Source: Dolomedes plantarius (lineage: Eukaryota; Arthropoda; Arachnida; Araneae; Dolomedidae). From it: a stretch of DNA of 64,000 nt. The position numbers were made by a program, and so were the translations under genes. The stretch is taken from NCBI GenBank assembly GCA_907164885.2, contig OU015490.1:233342832-233406831 (forward strand), read 5' to 3'. The number at the start of each line of letters is the position of its first letter. Positions within the stretch are counted from its first letter, which is position 1. Shown here in pieces: positions 23,036-34,373 of this stretch. The notes below the pieces were generated by a model. The model made no database searches, was not told where the DNA came from, and saw only the letters and a list, made by a program, of their open reading frames with translations.

Positions 23036-24364
23036 ATGTTACAAATAAGTATTTTCAATGATCTTCACCACCTCATTCCTCTATATCTTTGAGGACAACA
23101 ACTCAGTATATTGGCCATCACGTATTTATCCCTACCATATTTAATTATTGGACGATCCCAGTTTTTTGTTCCCAAGGAATTAGAGTCACATGTTTGTTAA
23201 ACGATCCATCAGCATTCTTTTCAATAGTCAGTGCTGCAGCAATAACCACCCACAGAGAGTAGGATACTAAGCCTTCTCTCTTAACCTCATTTCCGAGATT
23301 TTACCAGTGGGCGGTATGTGGGTACATTATTTGCATTGAATTTTCTCACAATGACTAATCCTCTAAGCTTAGATATTTGTAACTGCCACATAATAGACTT
23401 AACGCTACAATGTATGATTTAATTTATTCTTTTGAATTGAAAAAAATGCGTTTTTAATTATGAAATCACAAAAAAAATCTGTGACCAAAAAAGTAAGATC
23501 CATTTGGGCAACATTTAAAAAACATACACTAAGTGTTTTTTCGTTAAAGAACAGAATGAAAGTTTTCTCTGTTACCAAGCGGTAAAAGTCATGCAGAGTA
23601 AAGATAATTAAATTTTTAAATATACATAAAAATCGATACGTCAAAAAGTTAGATTTATTTATGTTCTCTTTATTTAATTTCAATTTTTAAATTTCAAAAT
23701 TTCTTGTTTAGGAAGAATGTCATTAAAATGATATAATTTCAGATCAAATATAAAAATATTTCATATAAACCTTATTGTAAATTGTTTAAAAATGATACAT
23801 TCAATTTCTTCATCAATTTTTTTCACATCTTTAGTGTAACAACTTCACCTAGACATTTTAGGTTAGCTAAAACGTCAATGAGTTGCCTTAAATCAACTAA
23901 AATAAGCTCCAAAACATTTTTCACTGAAGCGAATATTAATGAAGAAAATTCTAGCAGGTAAATAGTAAAATGTAAAGTGGAATACAAAATGCGAGAGAAT
24001 ACAGGTGTAAATCAACTTGTTGGACGTTCTTGAGCTAGATCAGCAGAATTAGAGGAAAGTATGAAATCAGACTGTAAAATACTGAAACCTCTCTATAGTG
24101 AGTAACTTAGACGAACTTCAAAAAGGAAGCTCTCTAGTTAGATGGAAATCAGTCTTTAGAGAACTGCTTAAAGGCAAGATGTAAATTTGATATGGCTACA
24201 GAAAATGTTAAGGATATCAAATCAGAGGGAAAGTGGTTGGGTAAGGAGATCAGAAGGCAACCTACATTTTTCTGAAGATCCTAGAGTGGGTATGGAAAAA
24301 TAAATGCTGATCTATCAAAGGGTTTTGGGATGGGAAAGAACAAATAAACAGACAGAATTAAAAC

Positions 24365-24534
24365 TTTAAACACTGCAATATTATTTTGAAAGTAAAAATA
24401 TTATCTAAGAAATGACATATGTTAATTTTATTTAATTTATTTTTAATTTTAAAATGTTAGCTTCGTTTTTATACTGTCTTACATTATTTAAATTTAACAC
24501 AACAACAAAAATTCACTCAAAAGAAAAATTCCCG
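24365..24534 (+). repeat. Identical 170-bp direct repeat, copy 1
   Basis: From TTTAAACACTGCAATATT to AAAAATTCCCG this is base-for-base the same as 25258-25427, 893 bp downstream, while the flanks differ. It is non-coding. Confidence 0.9.
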
Positions 24535-25257
24535 TATTTATTTAAGAAATTTTGCACTAACTGGAACCTATATCTTGAGGTACAGATGTAAAAAAAAATT
24601 TAGATTATTCACTGAACAATAACTCTGAATTTAAAAGTAATATAAAAAACTCTGATTCATCAATCTAAGTTAGGTGTGAAATTTCAAATGTAAAAATTTT
24701 TGGTATGAAAATTAAGTTAATAGGAAATTCTTCCCAAATGTTAAAAGCTTTTATGCGATATTTTCAGAGACAAATCATATCAATTTACTCGTTTTGAGCA
24801 CTAGTCTAAATTAATACCAGTAATGATATGTATTTATATCCAGTCTAAACATATACACAGGTGATTTCGTGATTGAAGTAGATTTGAAAGAGGAGAAAAC
24901 GAGTCAACGAATAAAATATTGATTCTAAGCGTTCAGGAATTCTTCTGACTTTATCTGCAAAAAATTGCTTTTGGTGCAATTTTATAAAGTCCTTATTAGG
25001 AGATATAAGAAGTAGATAACTTCTAACTCTAGAAAAAGGAAAGTTAGTATCAAATACTTCAATCATGCCTTTTCGTTCGAAATAAGACTTTCATTGTCTT
25101 ACTTCAGGCAATTTTCAAGGTGAGGTTTTCTGTTCCAAATTATCTGACGATAACCGCTTGAAATATAAACGTTAGGCACAGACAATTTTTCTTAATTTGC
25201 CCAAGGTGAACCTATTTGTTGTAACTACTTGTTCAACACTGCAATATTATTAACTTG

Positions 25258-25427
25258 TTTAAACACTGCAATATTATTTTGAAAGTAAAAATATTATCTA
25301 AGAAATGACATATGTTAATTTTATTTAATTTATTTTTAATTTTAAAATGTTAGCTTCGTTTTTATACTGTCTTACATTATTTAAATTTAACACAACAACA
25401 AAAATTCACTCAAAAGAAAAATTCCCG
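25258..25427 (+). repeat. Identical 170-bp direct repeat, copy 2
   Basis: Second copy of 24365-24534. A partial extra copy of its first bases (AACACTGCAATATTATT) lies just before it at 25235-25251, so the duplication start was itself locally duplicated. Confidence 0.9.
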
Positions 25428-25959
25428 AGTAAATTAAATATGTAATGTAGATATTACATAAATAAAACTTTTTCAGACCATTGCATGCAGATGCTTCTCA
25501 AATTTTAATACGAGTCTATATAGCACATTATGAAATATGAATATTGGTGCTTAAAAATCATATTAAAGTGTTCTAGAATTTTTCTTTTTTATCTAAACAA
25601 ACAATTTTATAATAAAATAACTTTGATTCTGACATAAAATTTTGGAATATATATCTCATAACAGTTCCTTTTATTTCCCACGATTCCTTCAGAATCAGTA
25701 AATATTTATAGGTATAATTTTTCAGTGAAAAATCATATATTTGAAAATTTATATACTCTAAATTATTGAATTGGTACTGTAGAAATAGAAGGTAGAAATA
25801 TTCGGAAATATTTACATGGAAGATTTTGGGACACACAGATACTGAAAAGTTTATAATGTATATACTGGCACTTCCTTAATTGTCAGGGCTTTGAAGATCG
25901 TAGAATGTGTGTAAAAGTTTTCTTGTGAAAAGGATGGTATTCAAAAGATAAGAGACTCC

Positions 25960-26060
25960 TACACGCCGATAGGCTCTTGTGATTAGGACGCTACATTCGA
26001 GGTCCAGAGGTTGTATGTTCGGTTGGTCATTTCTCTTTCGTAGACCACAGATTCGAATAA
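25960..26060 (+). repeat. tRNA-like SINE fragment, plus strand
   Basis: GGCTCTTGTGATTAGGACGC followed by TCGAGGTCCAGAGGTTGTAT and GTTCGG resembles the A- and B-box region of a tRNA-derived SINE, in the family of the minus-strand fragment at 22247-22315. Confidence 0.5.
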
Positions 26061-27900
26061 AACTAGCGTAGTTTCTTCCTGTTAAAAACAACTCAAGTTC
26101 GGCTTCCAGTGTTAACCATTTTACATGATAAAGTTAACACTTCAGGCTACAGACTTTTAATATCCTCAGTGGCATAGTTAGTTGCATAGACAGAAAAATC
26201 ATAGTTAAAAATCGATTCTTAACTCATTTCTGTAAGAAGTATTGATAACAGTAAAATAATTTATGTCATTGATGGTTTATCTCTAAAAACGACATCGTTT
26301 CTGTGTTAGTAAATTGAATTAATTGCCAGATTTGTATTCCCGTTAGATATTTTTTTTTACCTTTATAGTTTCCTAAATCACATATTTCTCCGTTTTCTCC
26401 ATACGTTTGAAACTGGTTCGAAACTAACCCTGTTCACCATGTTCTTGGGAGAGAATGCTCATCAAGTTCACTTCCGGATATGTTTTCATTTCAAACCAAT
26501 CTTCCACTTATTGTATTACTTTAACTCTTTCTCGGGCAACAACCTCCACCATTTGCACGGTACAGATCTTTCCCAATTTTTTTTAACCTAAAGAATCTTG
26601 AAATTTTTTTTCCAATTAAAGATTGCAAAATGTTTTTACTTCTTTAAACTGATAACAGATGGCAGTACTAACCATTTTCTACTCATTTAACTAGAATACA
26701 TTGAATGCAAGTGAAAAAAGACTAGAACTCAGGCGTTTGTATTGTGCAAACGGCGCCCATGAAAGGGTTAAATGTTTAAAGACAGCAAGCCATATTTTTA
26801 TTAGTTTCTTGGTCATAAAGACACAGATATGTTTCGTAAAACCTTTAACTGAAACTCATAAAAAGCTGTTTCCTGTTCTCAGTAATTTGAAAAGCATTTT
26901 AATACTAATACCAATGGAGTTATTAACTGAATTTTTATATTCTACATCCATTTGATCTGTAATATTCCGTAATATTCTGTAATATTCCTTTGGCAGTCAT
27001 TGCACAGAAAATGTCTATTTTAAAAGAAAAGTTTCTCATCATATGCTAATCAGTTTTAAAGTATAATCCTTAATTTGTATACGTGGAGGAAAAAGTCATG
27101 CATTTTATCACTATATTATAGTTTGATCATGTTACCTTTTTGCAATTAGTGTTTTAAATGTTTGTACTAATATTTTACTAGCTTTCAATCAATGGTAAGT
27201 ATCTACATCTTTTTAGATATTATTTATTAAACCTCCTCAGTTTTCTAAATGAAAATGAAAAATACTGATGAAATTACTTATTAATCATTTCATTTTAAGC
27301 ACTCATAATTTTACTATTGCCGTTATTTATAGAAATATTTTCGAAAAGGATCTTAAAAAATTTTGAGATATTAAATTATTATCTCATATAATAATGAATA
27401 GTTTTACGATGTAGAACATTTTCAATTCTTAACACAGTCTGTAAAGAGGAACTTCATCTAATGAGGATATTCTCACTTGTTCTGTTCAAGCCGATAAATA
27501 CTTATAAGTAGCATCATTAATTAAAGCCAAGTTTTCATATTCATAGAATATAATTTAAAATTTTCGAGCTAAAAAATTAAATGGCAGAACTTGTAATTCT
27601 AAATTTTTACAAATAATTGTTAAAAGTCGCAAAAGTCTTTGCTCGTATTTTCATTTTAAATAAAGCCAAAATATGGAATAAAATTTATTTAATTGAATGT
27701 TAAATCCAGGGTTTATAAGCAAATGTTTTTTGATTTTGAAAAATTCTTGTTAGAGATATAATAAAATTCAAAGAAACTTCGCATGAAAATTTACTGTTTT
27801 AACTGGGATATGTAGAAATAGGAATTGTTTGTTGTTCAAAATAAGCAAAATCCTTATTTTATGTGGAATGAAATTCTCACCATTCCTCTTTATTTTCCAG

Positions 27901-30767
27901 ATATATTTTCTACAACCGTTTATGCATCAGACGAAAGTAAAGAAGTATTCCAATCTACTTTACAAAATTCTACAAAAGCAATTTCTCATAATGCACCGTT
28001 ATTTAAAAAGAATGTAGAAAGTTCTATTTCCAAAAACTTAAATGCTGCCTCTCTGTTACATCGGTCGTCAAGAGAACTGCCCCGAATGAAGAATACCAAT
28101 GAATTTCTCTTCGATGGCATATTGGAAAATGATAGAAATTCGGAATCCATTCAAAAAACGCCCACCAAATCAAAGACCCTTTTTGTCATTCCCTATCTTA
28201 GACCTGGTCGGTCTGACAACAAAAACGAAGACGGGGGAAAGCTTGAAACTCGAAATACATTGATTCCAACTGCACGTTTTGGTCGATCAGATTCAGATTC
28301 AATCACCTTAGGTTTAGAATCTGAAAACTACGAGCCCATCTCTAAAAAACACGACACTGTCATTCCAATGGTGAGATTTGGTAGGAGCAATGACAAAAGA
28401 AGAGGCAGTGTTTCTACCAGTGTAATACCGTATCCAAGATTAGGCCGATCGTTATCAGTTGAGAGTGAAAACGACGCTGTCAATAATTCTGACGATAGCT
28501 CAAGTGAATATTATGCCGAAATTTCAGGTACAGAAAATGATAGTACAGATGGAACGGAAATTCATGATAGTGCTTTAGGTGCAGATAAGAGACAAAAGAG
28601 GGAATTTGAGGACTATGACACCATAATTCCTTATCCTAGACCTGGACGAAACACATTTGAAGACATCTATAACACACATATGTTTGAAAAGGAAAATAAA
28701 CGTGAGAGTTCTGATTATGTGCTACCCCAAATGCGGTATGGACGATCTATGATTTTACTATCCTCACCAAAGACAGATGAAACCACTAAGCAAAAACCAC
28801 ATACTTTTGTGCTGCCGTACCCAAGACCCGGAAGATCATCAAAACATCCAGAGAAGATTGGATATTCTAAAAATTTGCAGGTTATTCTACCTTACCCAAG
28901 ACCCGGGCGCTCAAAATTTGATTCAAGTGTTGAGGATCTGAAATCAAACAAAAGACAAGGAGGATACATGCTTCCTTTTGCGAGGTTAGGTCGGTCAGCC
29001 GTAAACACACCTTTTGAACATGATGGTAAGCAGAGTGAAATCAATGAGCACATGTTTGAAGATCTAAAAATTAGTCCTCTCTTTTCTAAATTTGAACAGA
29101 AGAACTTACCTGATAAACAAAAAGATATGTCTGAACGTAATTCTGTTTTTATAATTCCTTATCCACGCCCGGGTAAAAAGTCAATGAAGTCAGTTAGTAG
29201 TTCTCATGGAAAGCAGGGGTCAAGTAATGTTGGAAAACAAATGTCTGATTACGTATTACCTTATCCCAGGCCAGGAAAGAAATCTTCCAAACAGCTCTCC
29301 TCAAAAAATTTCAAAAACAATAATAATGAAATTGGAAACGCTCAAAATTTCGTTCTTCCATATCCAAGACCTGGTAGATCTGAACCAAACTGGTTTGATG
29401 ACAATGTGGGTGTAAAACCTCAAGTAAATGATGAGAACTTGGAGGATTCTACATTTGCTAAAGAAAATTTAAACACGGAGAACATGTTTGAAGATAATGA
29501 CATTTATTCGGAAAATACAGATGCGGGATATTACTTATCGAACAGCAAAAAATCCAAAAATACATTTATGGTACCATACGCTCGACTCGGTAGAAGTTTT
29601 GAGACTATAGTACCATATCCACGCCCTGGACGCTCTTATAATCAGTACAAAGACGATGGTATGGATTCTGATTTCAGCATATCCGATTTTGATTCATTTA
29701 TAACTGCAGGAGACTTTACTCATACCGGTAACGACAATGATTCTCATTTAAGATATAAACGGTCCAATACGGTCGTACCTTATCCCAGACTAGGAAGAGC
29801 AGAATCAGTTATACCATACCCTCGACTTGGAAGATCAGATTCAGTTATACCTTACCCTCGACTTGGAAGATCAGATTCAGTTATACCTTACCCTCGACTT
29901 GGCAGGTCAAACTCAGTTGTTCCTTACCCAAGACCAGGAAGATCAAATTTCGTTGTACCATACCCGCGTATTGGAAGATCTAACTCCGTTCTACCATACC
30001 CAAGGCTTGAAAGATCTAATTCAGTTATACCGTACCCAAGACTTGGAAGGTCAAATACTGTTGTTCCTTACCCAAGACTAGGTCGATCAGACACTGTAGC
30101 TCCTTATCCAAGGCCAGGTAGGTCCGATTCGATTGTCCCATATCCCAGACCAGGCCGATCAAACTCTGTAGTTCCATATCCAAGACCGGGTAGGTCTGCA
30201 TTAGTTCCCCTGTCCCCAAGACAAAAAAGATCCCTTTCAGTGGTTCCTTATCCAAGACTAGGACGTTCACGCACAGAAGAGGCAATATCCTCCTCTCGAA
30301 ATGTTGGCCAAACTGGACACTGGATTCTACCGAATCTTAGACCAGGACGATCTGATTCAAATGAAGGTGAAACCTATATTATACCTTACCCAAGACCAGG
30401 AAGATCTCAAAATATCAATGAAATACCACAAAGGGAAGAATTCGGATATCCATATGGAAACAAACGATCGAAAGGAAATATGATTATACCGTATCCTAGA
30501 CTTGGACGTTCTAATAAATATGACCGAGGATACATTTTGCCTTATCTAAGATTTGGACGATCCAGTAGAAACTTTAAGAACGAGGAAGGAAACACTAGTA
30601 GAGACACAATTATACCATATCCTCGCCTTGGTAGGTCACAGGAACAAGTAACCGCTCCACCACATTTCAGTAACTCTGTTCATAAGTTAAACAAGCACAT
30701 GCTCTCAAGAGGAGATGATTCGATTTATATATTACCATATCCACGACCAGGAAGATATTCTGAATAG
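27901..30767 (+). CDS. Multi-copy PRXamide (periviscerokinin/CAPA-like) neuropeptide precursor, exon 2
   Basis: One exon of 955 codons after a strong acceptor (TTTATTTTCCAG). An acidic, Ser/Asn-rich N-terminal part is followed by 34 short units ending in an amidation-cleavage site. Thirty-two are intact: 30 end in Gly-Arg and two in Gly-Lys-Lys (about 29150-29180 and 29250-29283). The predicted amidated ends are Arg-Pro (15), Arg-Leu (12), Arg-Phe (3), Arg-Tyr (1) and Arg-Ile (1); the core is V/I-P-Y-P-R. Two units are broken: Gly to Glu at 30009-30011, and PLSPRQKR at 30198-30233. Early units (IPTARF, IPMVRF, LPQMRY) and the IPYPRL core resemble arthropod periviscerokinins such as tick LIPFPRV-amide (family knowledge). 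No FxPRL or WFGPRL pyrokinin was seen. Arg-Pro-amide is an unusual ending for that family. It likely acts outside the cell on a G-protein-coupled receptor (inference). The frame is open 25 codons upstream of the acceptor, but without a good ATG. Confidence 0.88.
29763..30266 (+). repeat. 36-bp coding minisatellite inside the precursor
   Basis: Fourteen consecutive 12-residue units of the type S-N/D-S-V-I/V-P-Y-P-R-L/P-G-R with no spacer, so the DNA repeats every 36 bp. Neighbouring units (for example about 29835-29906) are almost identical in DNA, a sign of recent slippage or unequal exchange. Both broken units lie in this block. Confidence 0.93.
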
Positions 30768-30900
30768 ATGATTCCCTTGGGCTGAAAACTGGCATTCTTT
30801 GTAATATGAACTGTTAATTTTTACTCTTTCTGAAAAAAAAAGTTATTACAATAATACTGAAAGAAAAATATGTAAAATCACAAATATGAATAAAAAAAGT
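30768..30900 (+). promoter_or_regulatory. 3' UTR and poly(A) signal of the neuropeptide gene
   Basis: AATAAA at 30889-30894, about 120 nt after the TAG stop at 30765-30767, in AT-rich sequence with no competing feature. Confidence 0.65.
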
Positions 30901-31049
30901 GGTTTATACATCGTAGAAATTATTTGATTATTTTTGAAAACTTTTTATAATTACAATTTTTGATTATTGTTGTATTATCTTAAAAAAATTAAAAATACTT
31001 TTCTCTTAGTATCTATAAACAAAATTTAAAGCAAATTTTTACGTAAATA

Positions 31050-31056
31050 ATATACA

Positions 31057-31097
<41 letters not shown>

Positions 31098-31110
31098 ATA
31101 TTAAAAACTA
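31050..31110. repeat. (TA)n microsatellite
   Basis: TA repeats with one TTA interruption, just after the neuropeptide gene. Confidence 0.9.
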
Positions 31111-31261
31111 GTAATTCTTAATTCAACAATCTTAACATTTAAAAACTATTAATTCCTCACTTTACTATTCCAAATTACAAACCCTTTTTTAATTCCTTGA
31201 AATAGGTAATTTCCCTTGGGCATTCGTGTTAAAATCCAAGAGATATTCTAAATTCTAGCAT

Positions 31262-31700
31262 TGTCATCCCAGTAAAACTTATATAGAAATCCCATAGTAA
31301 TAGCCTTTGTAACCCCAGGCAATATTATTAAAGATGGCTGACTTTTTACCGAAATTAAGCTCGACGCGGCGTGGCTACCGAATTAGATCAGATCAGAGCA
31401 TCAACAAATAACTTTTATCCAATCAAAATGTAAGTCACACCTCTGTGTCACGTGATGGAATGACTTTATAAAACTATCTGGTGTCTAAAATTAGACACAC
31501 TCTGTAAGAATCGGTCTGTCATATAATCCCGGGCGGACGACTTGGAAAACTTAATAAAATGCCTTAGATTCAACTACGTATCTGGTTCCTGTGTCTGCGT
31601 TGGGAGTCTTTGCGGGAAAATGCTCGGTTTGTCGTCATGTGTATCGGCGACGTAATCCACTCTGGCCTGTTATTTGTTCCTCCATGTCGCCGATGTCACA
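31262..31700 (+). mobile_element. LTR-like block, plus strand (candidate solo LTR)
   Basis: A GC-richer block with TATA-like GACTTTATAAAAC (about 31463), AATAAA in CTTAATAAAATGCC (about 31550), then about 140 bp of unique sequence ending ...GATGTCACA before a TA tract. Possible TG starts at 31262 or 31309 pair with the CA end, but no target-site duplication fits. The order TATA, then poly(A) signal, favours an LTR. Its closeness to the neuropeptide gene means a separate transcription unit is not excluded. Confidence 0.3.
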
Positions 31701-32848
31701 TATATATATATATAAGATGTATATTTATACGTAAAAATTTGCTTTAAAATTTTGTTTATAGATACTAAGAGAAAAGTTTTTGAATTATAATTAAATGCTG
31801 AAAATACATTTCTTTTAGAAAATGTTTTCTACTCTTATTTATGAATGAAAGAAAATTATATTCTACCTGGAGCTGAGTTTTTACAATGGTAATTCAGGTT
31901 TTAAAATCAGCACCGTAGTTATCATTAAAAAACTATTCCCGAATTTTGACTTATTGTGCCCTAATAAGCATATTTCCCAAACCTAAAGACATACTGTTTG
32001 TTTGTTATGCATATGTATTGACATGTAAGAAAAGTAATGTCTTTCGCAGGTTAAAAAAATTTGGACTGTACATGAATAATTTTGTTTCACTAAAAACCAA
32101 ATTCGACATAAATACAACGAATACTATAAAAATATTTTTCTGTAGAACATTATAAATAATATGAAACAAAATTAATCTTATTTAATTAATAAAATATATA
32201 TCGCTAAAATATTTGATATATTTCGGCCTCAAAAAATTATATTATTAAGTAATTAAGGAGGTCTATAAATACAACACGCTATGTGATAAACTTCCAGACT
32301 GTCTGCGCTCTTCCCAGAATGTTCACGGAGATTTATATATACTACAGTTTACTCATCTCTTATCAGTCTGTATATTAATGAATTATAATAATAGCATATA
32401 GCCTTGAAAGACTCGTCTGGTTTCTGCCTTTTTTGGTATTCGGATAACCATCAAAAATCAATAGGAAGGATTCGTCACAGCTTTATATAAAAATAACTAT
32501 CAATGACATAGTGCTACTATCAAAACGTGTCTTTGGGATATGATGTTACTACGACTTTCGTCCTGATAATTGGTAAAACAAATATTTCCTGACAATTACA
32601 TAACAGCCATATAATGATTATGTATAGGCTTAGAATTATTTATTACTCTCTTCTGTAAGGAAAACACTTATCATGCTTTTCACATTAAGTAAACATGTAT
32701 TGGCCATTCGTTTAGATAGTGTTGTAAGCATGCAATATGTTAAGTATTGGGAATTTAAGGTTTAGTTTAATATTAAATTGACAGTTTACCAATACTTCTA
32801 CAGAAAGGAATCTTAGTATAAAGAATGGTTTTGACTTTACCGAGGTTG
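31701..32848. other. Intergenic, no gene seen
   Basis: AT-rich sequence starting with a short TA tract. The 69-codon frame at 31946-32155 has no recognisable domain. Confidence 0.45.
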
Positions 32849-33500
32849 GTGTTCACTTTACCGAGGATAAATCACGGTTTCTTAACCTGTGGTAGATGGA
32901 TCTCATAGGAGTCCATGAAAACATTTTTTGATTGTCCAGACTTGGATGATAATTCTAGGTCAGGAACTCGTTCATTCTTCAAAGCACAAATTTCATGACT
33001 TTTTATTTGAAAATATTATTTATGTATACGTTAAATTTGAAAATTGCAAAAACTCACACGTAGGAGCCTTTGAATTTGAATTCAACCAGATGTAAAACTG
33101 TGTAGTAACTCGGTAAGTGCTTTGTATATTGCAACTGTGACATAATTTCTCTACAGTTTTGGTGTTCAATTTACCGAGGATAAATCACGGTTTCTTAACC
33201 TGTGGTCCATGGACCTCTTAGGAGTCCGTTAATACATTTCTGGATGTACAAACTCGGAAGATAATTCTAGTTCTGGAACTCCCTCATTCGCCAAAGCACA
33301 AATTTCATGACTTTTAATTTGAAACTAAAAATTACGTATACGTTAAATTTGAAAATTACAAAAACACACACGTGGAAGCCTATGAATTTAAATTCAACCA
33401 GATGTACAACTGTATAGCCACTCGGTAAAGTGCTTTGTATATTGTAACGGTGACATAATTTCTCTACAGTTTTGGTGTTCACTTTACCGAGGATAAATCC
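32849..33500 (+). repeat. Tandem duplication, 312-bp unit, two copies plus start of a third
   Basis: GGTGTTCA.TTTACCGAGGATAAATC occurs at 32849, 33161 and 33474, and the two full units between are about 88% alike. Each contains TTTCTTAACCTGTGGT and AGGAGTCC, a phrase typical of hAT-type repeat ends, so the unit probably includes a hAT MITE fragment. Confidence 0.85.
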
Positions 33501-34020
33501 CTTAACCTTGCGTTTACGGTAGTAAATACATAATTACGTGATTTATTAGCGATATTTACCCGTATACTGTAATACTGCAATTCTGTGTTTATCAATAGCT
33601 CTTATAGGTTTGTCTTATGGGATTTATATAAAATTTTTCAAAACTGATTATTTTAAATGTTGGTTCTTTGACACTCTGCTATTATCAGAAGGAGTCCATA
33701 GCTTTCACGAGATTTTCAAAGACATCCATGACGTTATAAAGATAATGAACCCAAAAGTTTGAATTAATTTAATCAAAATGTCAAAATAAAATAGAAAGAG
33801 TTTTAATTTTTTTTCCGTCTGGCTATTACTGATATTTTCCAACAAAAGACTCACCTATTTACTGAGGGAAAAGGTCAAGGACACATATCCAAGTGAGTAC
33901 TGAAGTCGTGGTCATTAGTCTGGTTGTATGTGAAAACTCGTCTGTGTTCAAGAATGACGTCTTGTTTATTCGAATTCAGCGACGACATTCATGGCTATTA
34001 CAAATTACATGTCTGGATAA
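33501..34020. other. Intergenic, no gene seen
   Basis: AGGAGTCCATAGCTTTCACG at about 33691 may be the other end of the hAT-like fragment above. No gene. Confidence 0.4.
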
Positions 34021-34022
34021 CG

Positions 34023-34066
<44 letters not shown>
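34021..34066. repeat. (CT)n-(TA)n microsatellite
   Basis: Seven CT units then about 14 TA units, abutting the foldback element. Confidence 0.9.
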
Positions 34067-34067
<1 letters not shown>

Positions 34068-34317
34068 CTGTGGCTTGGTATAAGAGGTGCCTAAGTCAGT
34101 ATTCTCCAAGGTGACTTTGTTTGCTTGTATCTCTTAAAAATATATTATTTTCAATTTAAGAAGTACCCAAGTCTGTAGAGTGGCTTAGAAAACCCTTTTA
34201 AAGCATCGGACAGACTTGGGTACTTCTTACATTGAAATTAATATTTATTAAAAGAGACATAAGCAAACAAAGCCATCTTGGTGAAAACTGACTTAGGAAC
34301 TTCTTGTACCAAGCCAC

Positions 34318-34320
<3 letters not shown>
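34067..34320. mobile_element. 254-bp foldback element in a TA array
   Basis: The left arm (34067 to about 34175) starts TCTGTGGCTTGGTATAAGAG. The right arm in reverse complement starts TCTGTGGCTTGGTACAAGAA at 34320 and matches for about 110 bp, with a loop of about 35 bp. (TA)n lies on both sides, so the target was TA. There is no ORF. A half copy lies at 42322-42452. Confidence 0.8.

Positions 34321-34370
<50 letters not shown>
34321..34370. repeat. (TA)n microsatellite
   Basis: Uninterrupted TA repeats directly after the foldback element. Confidence 0.95.

Positions 34371-34373
<3 letters not shown>

Larger units (their letters stand above)
21883..27900 (+). other. Inferred 6-kb intron of the neuropeptide gene
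   Basis: Bounded by GTAATG at 21883 and a pyrimidine-rich TTTATTTTCCAG ending at 27900. It holds SINE fragments (22247-22315, 22541-22615, 22846-22895, 22960-23035, 25960-26060), two identical 170-bp direct repeats (24365 and 25258), and otherwise AT-rich sequence without a credible coding exon. A further small exon cannot be excluded. Confidence 0.55.

Noticed and set aside
27825..27900. Upstream extension of the neuropeptide frame
   Set aside because: It starts at TTG, not ATG, and lies before a strong splice acceptor, so it is read as intron.
30025..30285. 86-codon minus-strand frame
   Set aside because: Antisense shadow of the 36-bp coding repeat of the neuropeptide gene.
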